DNA of 64,000 nt. Source: Aegilops tauschii subsp. strangulata. Its lineage: Eukaryota > Streptophyta > Magnoliopsida > Poales > Poaceae. The notes beneath the pieces were generated by a model, which saw nothing but the letters and a program-made list of their open reading frames with translations, had not been told where the DNA came from and did no database searches. The DNA lies in contig NC_053040.3 in the NCBI RefSeq assembly GCF_002575655.3, positions 361,644,267 through 361,708,266 on the forward strand, read 5' to 3'. Both the position numbers and the translations under genes were made by a program. Positions 9,365 to 21,783 of the stretch are shown here, piece by piece; positions within the stretch are counted from its first letter, which is position 1; the number at the start of each line of letters is the position of its first letter.

Positions 9365-12300
9365 TAGTAAGTCAATTCTGCTCACCACCCCGGAGGGAAA
9401 AAGGATGAAGTATCTATCCAGGCATGCGTCTAGGAGGACCCAAGTAAATTCTCTCACGGGAGTTGTTCAGGAGGAAGTGCCGGTAGTGAAGGATTACTCG
9501 AATGTATTTCCGGAGGAGTTTCCAGGCATGCCACCAGATCGAGATATTGAATTTTTAATAGAGTTGTTGCCAGGCACCGGGCCAATGTCAAAGAGACCAT
9601 ACCGGATGCCCGCAAATGATCTAGAAGAGATCAAGAAGCAAATTAAGGAGTTATTGGAGAAAGGTTACATTCGAAGAAGTTCATCACCATGGGGAGCACC
9701 AGTGCTCTTGGTTGAGAAGAAGGATGGATCCTTAAGGATGGTTGTTGATTACCGTGCGTTGAATGAAGTAAAGATCAGGAACAAGTACCCACTGCCAATG
9801 ATCAATGATTTGTTTGACCAACTGCAATGAGCTAAAGTGTTTTCCAAGATCGGTCTGCGATCAGGATATCACCAGCTGAAGATTCGAGAGAAGGATATAC
9901 CAAAAACAACATTCACCACAAGGTACGGGTTATATGAGTATACGGTCATGTCATTTGGACTGACCAACGCCCCTGCCTATTTCATGAATATGATGAATAT
10001 GGTGTTCATGGAATTTTTGGATAAGTTCGTTGTGGTGTTCATTGATGATATAATGGTATACTCCAAGAATGAAGAGGAGCACAAGGAGCATTTGCGTTTA
10101 GTTCTCGAGAAACTCAGGGAACATCAGTTGTATGCCAAGTTCAGCAAATGTGAGCTCTGGTTGAAGGAAGTTGGATTCCTTGGACATGTTATATCAGGAG
10201 AAGGTATAGCAGTAAACCCCACCAAGGTTCAGTCAGTCACTGAGTGGTTGGCACCCACCTCAGTTAGCGAGATCCGCAGTTTCCTTGGACTCGCGGGATA
10301 CTATCGGAGATTCATTGAGAATTTTTCCAAGATTGCGAAACCCATGACGGAATTATTGAAGAAAGATACCAAATTCAAATGGACGGAAGAATGTGAGGCA
10401 AGTTTTCAGGAGTTGAAGAAACGTTTGACTACAGCCCCAGTGCTGATTCTGCCGAATATACGCAAGGACTTCCAAGTGTATTGCGATGCTTCACGCTCAG
10501 GACTTGGAGGTGTACTTATGCGGGATGGAAGAGCTGTTTCGTATGCATCCCGATAGCTTCGACCGCATGAGTTGAATTATGCTACTCATGATTTAGAGTT
10601 AGTAGCCATAGTGCATGCGCTCAAGACTTGGAGACATTACCTTATTGGAAACCGTTGTGATGTGTACACGAATCATAAGAGTTTGAAGTACATTTTCACA
10701 CAGAAGGAGCTGAACCTCAGGTAGAGGAGATGGTTGGAGCTTAGAAAGGAGTATGACATGAAGCTGCATTATGATCCAGGAAAGGCCAATGTCGTAGTAG
10801 ACGCTTTGAGCCGAAAGACTTATATAAACACCCTCATAAGCGGAGGGATGCCAAAGGAGTTAGCTGAGGATCTCAGGGAACTACGTTTGGAGATAGTCCC
10901 TAGAGGTTTTGTTGCAACAATGGAAGTTCAGTCTACATTGTTGGGAAAGATTCGAGAAGCGCAGAAGGATGATAAGGAGATCGCCGAGATAAAAGAGAGA
11001 ATGAGCAAAGGAAAGGCCAAAGGTTTTTGTGAGGATGAGCATGACGCCCTATGGTTTGAGGACCGCATTTATGTGCCCAATAATGTAGAGATCAGGAAGT
11101 TGATACTTCAAGAGGCTCACGACTCGCCATATTCGATACACCCCGGGAACACCAAGATGTATTTGGAATTGAAGGAGCGTTTCTAGTGGACCAGAATGAA
11201 GAAGGATATTGTCGAGTATGTAGCCGTATGTGATGTATGTCAGAGAGTAAAGGCAGAACATCAGAAGCCAGCAGGATTACTGCAACCTATGTCGATACCC
11301 GAATGGAAGTGGGATAAACTTGGCATGGATTTTATCACTGGATTGCCCAGGACCCGATCAGGATATGATTATATCTGGGTAGTAGTGGATCGCTTGACCA
11401 AAGTAGCCCACTTTATCCCAGTGAAAACCACTTATATGAGTGCGAAGTTGGCCAAGATATACATGACCAGGATCGTATGTGTGCACGGAGTTCCGAGGAC
11501 CATCGTATCGGATAGAGGAACACAGTTTACTTCAAAGTTTTGGCATCAGTTACACCAGACTTTGGGAACCAGGCTAGAGTTCAGTACAGATTTTCACCCG
11601 CAGACAGATGGACAGACCGAGAGAGTCAATCAGATTCTGGAGGGACATGTTGAGAGCTTGTGCGTTGGATTATGGATCTAGTTGGGATGACAATTTACCC
11701 TACGCGGAGTTCTCATACAACAATAGGTACCAGGCCAGTTTGAAGATGGCACCATTCGAAGCTCTGTATGGAAGGAGATGCCGAACACCGTTGATGTGGG
11801 ATGAAGTTGGAGACCGCCAGTTGTTTGGACCGGATTTGATTAGGGAATCTGGAGAGAAGGTTAAGCTAATTCGAGATAGACTGAAGGTAGCCCAGTCCCG
11901 ACAGAAGAGTTATGCAGATTCAAAAAGCAAGGAGGTAGTCTATGAAATCAGAGACAAAGCGTATCTGCGAGTATCACCTCTTCGAGGAGTTAAGCGTTTT
12001 GGGGTGAAGGGAAAGCTAGCCCCGAGATTTGTAGGACCATACCGAGTCTTGGAACGCATGGGAGAAGTTGCCTACAAGTTGGAGTTACCTGAAGGACTGT
12101 CAGGAGTACATGATGTGTTTCACGTTTCCCAATTGAAGAAGGGCCATGCAGAGATGGCCGGTATACCGCTGAGAGATACAGTGCCCCTGGAAGCGATTCA
12201 GTTGGACAGTCATTTGACATATGAGGAGAAACCTGTCAAGATTCTTGAGTTTGCTAGCCGAGTTACTCGCAGCAAGGTTATCAAGTTTTGTAAAGTTCAG

Positions 12301-12414
12301 TGGAGCCACCATACCGAGGATGAAGCCACCTGGGAACGAGAGGATGATCTTCGCAAAGACCACCCACACCTATTCTCTAGCCAACCCGAATCTCGAGGGC
12401 GAGATTCATCTTAA
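9365..12414 (+). pseudogene. pol: Chromovirus pol: RT, RNase H, integrase, chromodomain (broken)
   Basis: Domains in order are: protease tail to RT start ([12 protein letters not shown], 9,598 on); RT with [29 protein letters not shown] and the catalytic FIDD (about 10,040); RNase H ([13 protein letters not shown], about 10,480); integrase zinc finger ([11 protein letters not shown] to CDVCQ, about 11,115-11,240); integrase core (MDFITG about 11,325, SDRGTQF about 11,510); and the GPYRVLERMGEVAYKLELPE region. A C-terminal chromodomain (KILEFASRVTR to EATWERED) ends at 12,414. Stops occur at about 9,828 (TGA), 10,554, 10,722 and 11,184 (TAG), and one extra G near 11,641 shifts the frame in the integrase. 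Versus its relatives, the RT motif SKIDLxSGYHQ reads [11 protein letters not shown], so a conserved Asp is lost. Confidence 0.93.
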
Positions 12415-12425
12415 GGGGGTAGGTT
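12415..12425 (+). other. Polypurine tract of the chromovirus
   Basis: AGGGGGTAGGTT follows the stop codon (TTAAGGGGG overlaps it) and abuts the LTR start at 12,426. The same tract precedes the LTR at 23,058 and, reversed, follows the LTRs at 17,783 and 46,799. Confidence 0.7.
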
Positions 12426-14687
12426 TGTAACATCCCAAATTTTCAATTTTGAATGTTATACATAGGTCATTCATGAATATCATATTTTATTGCATTTCGA
12501 TTTGCGATCCTCGAAATTCTAAGCAACTCAGGGACCCTCGGAGAGAGTTGGGGATTTCACCGTTTTTCATATTTGACTTTTATCAAATATCGAAAAAGGG
12601 ATCACTTTGGTTTATTTATTTTTCTCTCCAAAATATTTTCATATTAAAATATATGAGAGGAGATAATATGACTTCTCCAAAATAAATGAAATATTGGAGG
12701 AAAAATATTAAAATCAAATATTTGATTTTATTCGGATTTTATTTCTATTTTATTTGCATAGGAAAAATACGCGTTTTTCTATACTGCATTATTGGCCCAA
12801 ATAAATGTTCACCTTGTCCGGCATATTTTTAGAGAACGGGGAAAATTTATTTCGGGATTTTTGGAGTCTATTTGGTATTTCTTTGCTTTCTTTTTCTGCA
12901 TGTCGGAATTTAAAAAATAAAGCGCAACCGACTCCGGGCCGTAACCGGCCAGGACTCCTCGGGCCGGCTTTAAAGCCCGAGACCCCGAGCCCCCAGCCGC
13001 CGCCAGCCCACCCAAAACCCTAGCCACCGTCCCGCCTCGGGAATCGCGCCGCGCCGGCGCCGCCGGATCCGCCGCCGCCTCTCGCGCCGCTGTCCGCCGC
13101 CGCCGCTGGAGCCGTCGCCTCGCCTCGCCGCCCCGCCGGACGCCGCCACCCCACCGGACCTCGCCGCCCGCCGGTAGCCGCCGCCGGTTTTCTGCTTAAA
13201 CCGTTCGTTTTTTAAACCCTGGTTTTATTTTTTTTATTTTATTAGATCGGTTTTTTTTCAGTTCGGCCAAATAGCGGATATTCGTCCATACGTTCGTTTT
13301 AACGAACGGTTTTCGCTCGTTAGTCACAGACAGCGAACGTTCGTTCGTTAGCCTGTTCGTCAGTTTTCTTTTTCTCGGATTTTTAGCGATTATTTGCGAT
13401 CACGATTTCTGATCCGATTTTCGTTTTAGCGTATCTTTTCGCTCGTTTATTGGAATCAGACGATTCAAGTGCCTAGATCTTCGTCTCAAAGCCCTCTTTC
13501 CGCTTAACCAGCTTGAATAAGATTTTGGTGCCGTAAAATTTGACTTTAGTCCAGATTAGTAAACAGATCTTGTTTCGTTCATAGTTTGAGTTTTGTTGCT
13601 CCGTTTTATTTGATTCTTTTTGCAAACCGGAGTTCTTAAGTTGAACTTTCTTGTTAGATCTTGTTATTTGAGTTTTACCCGTGCATCTTTGCTCGATTGA
13701 TTATGTATATTATTGTTTGTTTGCGATAGAATTCCCGGAGTGCAAAGCGTGCTACTACGAGTCATTAGGTTTTGCGGATCGTCAGCAAGGCAAGTAACAC
13801 ATTGATCATACTCCTTTCATACCCAGTTTTTATTGATTAGTTCCAATCCCCAAACCCTGCATGATTAGGATGTGATTAACATGTGGGTATTGGGAAGTAG
13901 TTGATGAGGTCGGAACCTATTGCCCTGCATTCAAACCTTGGGAGTTACTATTACATTATGCTTATAATGCCATGCTATGCTCGTAGACGTGGATTGGGTT
14001 TGAGTGTATCCATGACAGATGTGAGATTTTTAATTAATGGTTCAACTTAAGGTGGCTACTTCAATACACATCTGGGTGGATTGCTTGTTTGGGCACCTGG
14101 GGAATCCAGTGTTGTCCTAGGAGATCCCGGGGTATCCGTGTGATCATCCTACGGTTCGCCACCCAGGCTCAAAGGGATTGTGAGATATTTCATGCTAGAA
14201 ACTTCCGTGTGCAGTCACAAGCTATTATGGGCTCTAGCATAGTTGAGTATGTTGCATGACCTCTTCTAGTGGTAGGCTAGCAGATGTAGAGGGATGTAGG
14301 TTGGTACTGTCTACCCGGGGTTAGAGCTAATGCTTCTGAAAGACTGTGTCTCGGTCATCCGTTTCTCAAACACCATGTAGTGCGAGAAATCCAACGGAGG
14401 AGATCGAGTCTTGTGGGGAAAAGTGCGCAAACCTCTGTAGAGTGTACAATCTAATCATGGTTAGCCGTGTCCCCTGTTATGGACAATCTTGAGTATCTAG
14501 TACTTGGATTATCAAATGTATCTCATCACTCTAATTTAATATGTTGGGTTGATAATTACTTTTAATTGGGATTCAGTTGGAGGTACCTTCTCGATGATGT
14601 TTCAACTACCATGATAGTTAAATAAAATCTACTCCTTTCTTGTAGGGAAAAATTGGCTTTTCGCAAAAACATAAAACCCTAGAGCAT
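12426..14687 (+). repeat. Middle LTR of the chromovirus block, cut by the reversed element
   Basis: It is nearly identical in layout to 23,058-25,666 but stops after CCTAGAGCAT, where the reversed LTR (TGTAGCGACCC) begins at 14,688. The last 5 bases (agcat, 14,683-14,687) are the candidate target site. The partner copy is missing because the far side was deleted. Confidence 0.88.
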
Positions 14688-17600
14688 TGTAGCGACCCGA
14701 CCCGAATGGATCAAGTCTCTGTGCTTAAGTGTCATCCCTGGATCGGTATGCTGACACACACAGTACTCGAGGATTTATAACAGAGGTAAATCACATGCAT
14801 AAAGTAACGTAAATACCATTACCTCAATCCAAATAGCGGAAGTAACAAGGTTGTGGATTCCCATCAACACCAACGGCAAAGTTGAGTGTAGAAATCGTAA
14901 CCCTAATGAATCACTTACTCGTAGTAAGATATCCTGCAACATGAAACGTTGCAGCCCGAAAACGGGTCAGCACATGGAATATGCTGGCAAATTCACACCA
15001 TAGAGAAATGATGAACAAAGGCTATCACTACATGCATATATGGCTGGTGGAAAAGCTCTATGGTTATAATGTTTTTGCGAAAGCCAATTTTTCCCTACTT
15101 CAAAGGATAAATTTTATTTAACTATCATGGTGGTTCTGAAACATTGAGATGGTTGACAGCATCTCAATCCCAATTAAGTATCATCATTAACCCAACAAGA
15201 TTAATTAAAGTAACATGATGAGATCAACGGGATAATCCAAGAACTAGATACTCAAGATGTCCATAACCGGGGACACGGCTAACCATGATTAGTTTGTACA
15301 CTCTGCAAAGGTTTGCGCACTTTTCCCCACAAGACTCGATCGCCTCCGCTTGATTCTTGCACTACATGATGTTTGAGAAACGGATGACCGAGACACAATC
15401 TTTCAGAAACAATCCCTCTTTACTCTGGATGGACCGGTACACCTACTTTCCCCTACATCTGCTAGCCCACCTCTTCAAGAGATCTTGTAACCTACTCAAC
15501 TATGCTAGAGCCCATAATAGCTTCTGGCTGCACACGGAAGTTTCTAGCATGAATAATCTTATGATCCCTTTGAGCCTGGGTGGCGGTCCTTATACAAACA
15601 GGCAATACTGGGTTCTCTAGGTGCCTCAATCCACCCAGATGTGAGTTTTAGTTGCCACCTTAAGTAAACCATTATTAACAATCTCACATCTGTCATGACT
15701 ATCTCTCAAACCCAATCCACGTCTACGAGCATAGCATGGCAATATAATAGCAACGTAGAAGTAACTCCCAAGGGTTTGATAAGATAACAGGTAATAGGTA
15801 CTACCTCAACTACTTCCCAATACCCACATGTTATCAATCCTACTCATGCAATGTTTGAGGGTTGAATCTAATGCATAAAAACTGGGTATGAAAGGGGGTA
15901 TGATCAAAGTGTGAACTTGCCTGCAATGTTGATGAAGATGATTCGCACTCAAAACTCTTGATAGATCTACTCGTCACACTCCGATCAATCTATCGTAAGC
16001 AAGCAATAGTAACCACACATAAGCAATCACTCAAAAGATCGAGAAGAACGAAGAAGACGATTCGGGAAACATCAAAACCAAGAAAATAACTCTTGCAACA
16101 TAAAACAATCTCTAACAGTACCAAAATTATATGAATTTGGCCTTATCAGAAAGTTTAGGTCAAGAGCTTCGATTTGCAAAAAGAATCAACTAAATCGGAG
16201 TTACGAAACTTAAGTTATGAACAAAAGAAGTTTGAATACAAATCTGTTTGAATTCAAATTTTAAAACTTTCAAAAACATGTTTAAGTTATTTTACTGGAT
16301 AGAGGGGATCATAACGAAGAAGTGGGCGTTGGTTTCATTGAATTTGGACAAACAAGTAAAAAGTTATAGACGTTTGAAGAACAGGGACTAAACTGTAAAT
16401 AAAATCAGCACAGATAAGTCCCTGGCGAAAAACTAAAATAAAAGAAAAGACTAAATAGCGAACGTTCATTTATAGGATCTAAATAGTGGACGTTCGCTGT
16501 TTAATAAAACCTAAAAAAACAGAACTAGGTTTTCTTAATAAAACCAAAAAGAAAAAAATAAACCGGGGCGGTTCACGGTTTATACCGGTTCGAGGGAAAT
16601 TAACCCAAGGCGGCGGCTACTCCGGCGAAGTGCGGCGGTGAGGCGGAGCGACACGGCGGCGGCGGCTCGGGTCCGGCGGCTCCGGTGGTCGACGAGGCCG
16701 GCAAAGGGGTCGAGGAGAGGCGGCGCAGTGCGGCGGAGCCGATGGTGGCGACGGCGGTGGTCCACGGCAACGGGACGAAGCGCGGCGGCGGCAGCGGATC
16801 TCGTCGGGGCGGGCTCCGGCGAGGGCGGCGGTTGCGGCGGGGAGGAGGAGAGAGGGGTCGGGGTGGCCCGGTATTTAAGGAGAGGCGAGGCGTGGAGGAG
16901 GGGGCGGGGCTGGGCGGCGGCGGGGCGTAGCCGAGCCGGACTCGGTGGCGTGCGGCGGCGGGAGTCGTCCCGTGCTCGGGGACGAGGCGGACGAGCAGCG
17001 TGGGCTGGGCCGTGGCCTGGCCTGGGAGCTGGGCCGGCCTAGTTCGGCGGAGGGTTTTTTTTAAAAAACAAACGGAGAAAGAAATAATAAAGACAAAAAT
17101 GAAAATATTATATAGGCATATAATATATTAAAATTTTCAGAAAAAGATTTCCAACAGCGTGAACATTTTTGTAAAGTCAAATAAAATCCACACAAATTTG
17201 AATAAATCAAACAGTGCTACTGCCTTAATAAAATCCAATAAAAATCATTTTAAAAAATACCAAAATGATTTCAAATTTATTTTTCTCCAATTTTCTGATG
17301 TAGGGAATCATGTTACCCTATTTTCTGTTTATTTTATTTTTGGAAAAAATAATTTGAATAAAACTCAAATAAGTCCAATATTGGAAAATAATTTCAATGG
17401 GACTTTGAATTTAATCCTTTGAAACTCCCAACTCCTATTTCATATGTTTTGAAGAAGTCATTTTATCTTCTCTCGTGAAAATCATTGAGTTGCATAAAGT
17501 TTCAGAATTGGAAAATATTTTCAAATGAAATTCAAATATTTTCAACACCCCCTTTCATTTAAATAAATGGAAGAAGTCATGTCATCTTCTCTCGAGGGTT

Positions 17601-17783
17601 TTGTGATGAAAAGAATTCATGGAGATCATAAAAGCAAAATGAAAGTTTGGGAAAGTCCTTTTATTCCCTCTCATTTAACTTTCAAAAGATTTCGAATTCC
17701 ACTCACTTTCAGTCAATCAAACAATCAATCCAATCTATCTGTTTATTATAACATTCCAAAATTTAGAATTTTGGGATGTTACA
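14688..17783 (-). repeat. 3' LTR of the reversed chromovirus relative
   Basis: This is a 3,096 bp LTR. On the minus strand it starts TGTAACATCCCAAAATTC and ends GGGTCGCTACA. It contains a GC-rich tract (about 16,600-17,040) that on the plus strand gives long but meaningless frames. It also contains the block at about 15,229-15,350 that is conserved in all chromovirus LTRs of this window. Confidence 0.88.
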
Positions 17784-19586
17784 AACCTACCACCCTTAAA
17801 ATGAATCTCGTCCTCGAGATTCGGAGAGGCTAGAAAGTAATAGGTTAGGGTTTGGGGGTCTCCTCAAAATCCATCGATCATCTCAGGGGTCTGGGGTGCT
17901 ACCACCCTTAGAAGCATGGTTACGGTTCCATCAAAACTCGTATACTCCATCCTTGTTGTTGACAGTGTCAGTCTTCTCAGATTCTCAGTATAATTCCTTC
18001 TCTGGGTTCTTCCGGTGGTGGCATAACTTTGACCACAATTCTTCTGTCCTTTCATCTTGGTAAGGTTCTTCCATGACTGGGTCTTCTTAGCTGACGGGTC
18101 AGGCGCCAATACTAAACAACTATCGATATCTCATGGTGGTCAACAATTTATGGTTTCTCCTGCAGGAAAATGGGTCTGGGTTGAACCTCACCGTATAACC
18201 TACGGTTGGCAACAACTGCCGTGTACAAGGGACAATACCTATACCATTCTAAGGTTTAAACAAGGTTTAAATCGTCATCACTCTACTATAGGTAAGTCAC
18301 TCAGATTTACCATCCCATATAGCAAAGCGAACAATAAGAGTAAGTCGGTATGGTGATCAATCCATCCCGCACCCAAATCATTACCTTGTATATGGTTTAG
18401 CGAATCTCACATTCTTACACTCGGTCATCCTCGCAAGCATTGCAGAATTTCTCTTGTCGACGAACCAAGTTCGGATAAATCCATGGATTCTGCAAGCCAA
18501 ACAAACATCTATCGTTCCTTCACAACTCTCAGGTTTTGCGTTACTCCTATAAAATCGTCTGTCGATAAAATCGTAACTTCCTCCAGGGTTTTTCCTTCAG
18601 CAAGAATGCGCTTGCTTCTTGGCAGCTCCTGGGGCCTGTGGGTTCTGGCCCATCTCATTACTTGTAAACCTTGAACTCATCATCGGGCAACTGATTCTTA
18701 ATCCAACATCCAACTTCCTAGTATTTTTAAATCCATCCAATTGTACTGTCTTCCTTCCTTCTATTGGCACCACTAGGACATGATTACTCAGACTCGTCAT
18801 GGAATTTCCATTGGTACATATTTCCAACATCATACCTCCTTTATATCCAATAGTAATTTATCTCTTCATCCTCGGGGAATATCCCACATACCAAGATAAA
18901 ACTTATACTTATGAAGTCCATACTCCACTTCGTGGGACATCATTATCCTTTCCAGGGTCAAGCGTCCTTACAGGGGAATATTGGCCATCTCTGCATGGCA
19001 CTTCTTCAACTGGAAAACGTGAAACACATCATGAACTCATGACAGTCCTTCAGGTGACTCCAACTTGTTGGCCACTTCTCCCATACGTTCCAAAACTCGG
19101 TATGGTCCTACAAATCTCGGGGCTAACTTTCCCTTAACTCCAAATAGTTTAACTCCTCACAGAGGGGCACACGAAGACATGCTCCGTCTCCAATTTCATA
19201 GACTACCTCCTTTACATCCAATAATACTCCATACCCTCATATTCTTGGGGTATCCAACATATCGAGATAAAACCCATACTTATTTTGTTCGAAATCCAGT
19301 TCGTGGAATATCATTACCTTTTCCAAGGGTCAAGTTTCCTCACATGGTACTACCACCTTTAAGATGCACAATTTTCCATAGACCATATTTCTCATATCCT
19401 CGAAAATGGTCAAAATCTTTCTTCATAGAGTAACAACTCATAAAATCCAAATCAATACCAATGATGCTAACTTTATTGATTCTCAAATATTACAATCTCC
19501 TTCATTCCATTACATGCCTCAATCCGACACCTCACTAATAAAAGAAATGTCCACACTACTACTACTATATTTCTCGTTGCACTCAA
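17784..19586 (-). pseudogene. Degraded internal region with integrase C-terminal remnant
   Basis: The tract next to the LTR matches the polypurine/3' coding border of the related elements (CTCGAGGACGAGATTCAT on the minus strand). About 18,970-19,215, read on the minus strand, still resembles the integrase C-terminal part of the sister elements (region of GPYRVLERMGEVAYKLE), with many stops and frameshifts. The rest shows no recognisable RT, RNase H or integrase core, so pol has been lost or has decayed. Confidence 0.6.
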
Positions 19587-20561
19587 CTATTTATCACAAG
19601 TCTCCGTCTCCTTGGGGCATTCTCTGGCAAAGTGCCCTGCTTCATCACAACGGAAACATATTACTTCTGACATATCTCGGGGTTTCCTTGTGATTATATA
19701 GCCTCCTAGGGTCCTCATCTTCCCTTTTGGGCAATCATTGTGGTAGTGTCCTGAATTTTTGCACCTGAAACATGTGATATGACTCAGGTCTCTCTTTGTA
19801 GAAATTGGGTTGTTCCTGGGATCCAATCTACTTTTCTTCCTGGACTTTTCCGTTCCAATCAGGGCTTCTATTTCCTGTGGGTCATACTCTACTTCCTCTG
19901 TCGGGAATTCTACTAAATCCCCATTCAGGCAATTTTGGGAGATGTGTCCTTCTTCTCCACATGAATAGCATGACTTGGTGCAGGGTTTAATTGGTTCTTC
20001 TTTGGGTGTGTCCTCCACCTCTTCCTTCATCACAGATTCCTCTAACATTTCCATGAGGGCTCTTTTCATTGCTTCTTTCTTCTGCTGGACGGTCCTTTGT
20101 ACCATGGGGTAGATGTGACACTGAGCAGGGTAGTGGGTAGTCCCTTCACACAAGAAACAAGTGATCTGTCTAATTGGGCATTCTTCAGCTGGGTGACTTC
20201 CTTCACAATTAGGGCATTCATCCTTGTGTTCCTTATGGTTGTGTCCTATTTCTCCACAAGGCTTGTATGCACAAGGTTTCTTCACATCCTTTCCATAAGG
20301 CTTCAATTTCTGGGACACAAGACGAGATCTTTGTAGAGTCCACTTAAATTCTTTCCAAGTGGTTACTCCTTGCCATCCATTGGTGGTTTGGTACATCCTC
20401 CACCAAGTAGCAGCACCTCTTTCAAAACATTCAAGAGCATGCCGGGTCATATCCTTTCCGACTATAGGGTTATTCTTCATGTGATCCTCCATGTTCTGAA
20501 TCCATCGGTCCGTCTCCAATTGACTCATCGGTCCAGAAAATACAAGCTCATCTCCATTCAT
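19587..20561 (-). CDS. gag: Gag with six Cys-rich zinc knuckles
   Basis: This open frame of about 324 codons starts from ATG at 20,561 (MNGDELVFSG); upstream codons are open but unlike Gag. Residues about 15-90 resemble a shortened capsid domain (TDRWIQNMEDH, GAATWWRMYQ, TTWKEFKW). The C-terminal two thirds hold a series of zinc knuckles. Four are canonical CX2CX4HX4C (CFLCEGTTHYPAQC, CYSCGEEGHISQNC, CFRCKNSGHYHNDC, CFRCDEAGHFAREC). Two are atypical (CPNCEGSHPAEEC with a three-residue gap, and a degenerate one starting CAYKPCGEIGH). Most Gypsy Gags have one or two. The frame has no internal stop although the rest of the element is decayed. No protease or pol follows. Confidence 0.8.
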   Translation of the reverse strand: MNGDELVFSGPMSQLETDRWIQNMEDHMKNNPIVGKDMTRHALECFERGAATWWRMYQTTNGWQGVTTWKEFKWTLQRSRLVSQKLKPYGKDVKKPCAYKPCGEIGHNHKEHKDECPNCEGSHPAEECPIRQITCFLCEGTTHYPAQCHIYPMVQRTVQQKKEAMKRALMEMLEESVMKEEVEDTPKEEPIKPCTKSCYSCGEEGHISQNCLNGDLVEFPTEEVEYDPQEIEALIGTEKSRKKSRLDPRNNPISTKRDLSHITCFRCKNSGHYHNDCPKGKMRTLGGYIITRKPRDMSEVICFRCDEAGHFARECPKETETCDK

Positions 20562-20780
20562 CCTCTGTTGGGTCCATGGATTTGGGGTGAGATAAGAGAG
20601 GTCGAGAGGGATGCACACAATACAAACAATAGTTTTGAAAAGACAGATTTTTATTGTGGCTGTCGGAAAAACAACAACAAATGACAGCTCACAAACGTCA
20701 CATCTAACGTAGGTATAACAGGGGTTTGGTCTTCTAAAGGTCAATAAATCTTCAACGTCGCCAAACTCTTCAAGTCTTGT

Positions 20781-21507
20781 TCATGTCTCCGATGGCTTCT
20801 TGCAATCATGCTTGTCCTTCTCAAGTTCTTTTGCCAAATCATCTCTGTTGACGCGAAGTCTCTCGTGACGTCCTTTAATATTTCTGGAGTTGCGCTCCAA
20901 CTTCTGGGTTTCAACATCCTTGACATGAACCATGATCCTATTGTCCTTCAGTTCATGACGAATCTTTGATGTCTCGAGGTTTTGCTCCTCTAGCTTGGCT
21001 ACTTTCAGTTTCTGGGTTCTGAGTTCTTCACGAAACACTTCTTTGTCAAATACAGCTTCCTGCAGGTCCATCCTAAACTTCTTGATGTAATACTCCAGAT
21101 CCTGGTGATACACCGGCTAAGGTTAAAACTTCGTCTTGCTGATAGGTGCTCCATCAGTTTTCTACCATCCAATCCTTCCATGCATCTGCATGCTTAAGTC
21201 CGCACGGTGACAATAGCATAAGCGGACGATAACATCATGGATAGCCGTGTTTATGCCCATGTTACTGCCATGAGCTTTCATTCCATAACTGATATCTCCT
21301 GTCTTTGGGTTTCTTAACAAAACCTTGAGTTTCTAACTCTCCATGTTTCGGTCTTTCTCCGATACACCTTGATCTCGGGCATTGACGACTTCCATAGTCT
21401 GCCAAGTTCCATAAGGGTAACCTTCCTAGGTCATACACATCTGGCAATTCTTCAGAGCCTTCAAATTCTCCCAGTCTTCGGAATCTTCAACCGTTGTAGT
21501 TTCCATT
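20781..21507 (-). pseudogene. Coiled-coil frame between 5' LTR and gag
   Basis: From a possible ATG at 21,507 (METTTVEDSED) the reading is interrupted by stops and frameshifts. The better preserved end (21,113-20,781) is rich in Glu, Lys, Arg and Leu in heptad-like spacing (EELRTQKLKVAKLEEQN). It occupies the same place as the extra gene upstream of gag in element B (61,423-60,701), which also ends in coiled coil. I infer that the two are counterparts. The function is unknown. Confidence 0.5.
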
Positions 21508-21767
21508 ATCATAATGCATGGTAAAATCCTCTTCATTCCAAAATGGTCTTTAGTTGTCCGATATCTTGTACTTCTTGAAGTGGTCTCATCCGTCGAATCT
21601 TCGAGTGGTCCAAAAGGAAAAAGGGTATGGTCTCACTAAAAAGGGAATATTTGAATAAGACTCGGAAAAGAAGAGAGGTAAAAGATCTTTTTGAAAAGGA
21701 AAGTTTTAGGGAAAAATCTTTCCTATGGGCTTGCCAGTTTCTAGGGTCACGTCCTACAGTCAACATG

Positions 21768-21780
21768 TGCTCTGATACCA
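21768..21780 (-). other. iMet-type primer-binding site
   Basis: TGGTATCAGAGCA on the minus strand lies three bases inside the 5' LTR. This sequence is the standard complement to the 3' end of initiator-Met tRNA used by many plant retroelements. Confidence 0.85.
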
Positions 21781-21783
21781 TCT

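Noticed and set aside
16580..17042. Plus- and minus-strand frames rich in Arg and Gly
   Set aside because: This is the GC-rich tract of the reversed LTR; similar frames appear in every LTR of this type and are compositional.
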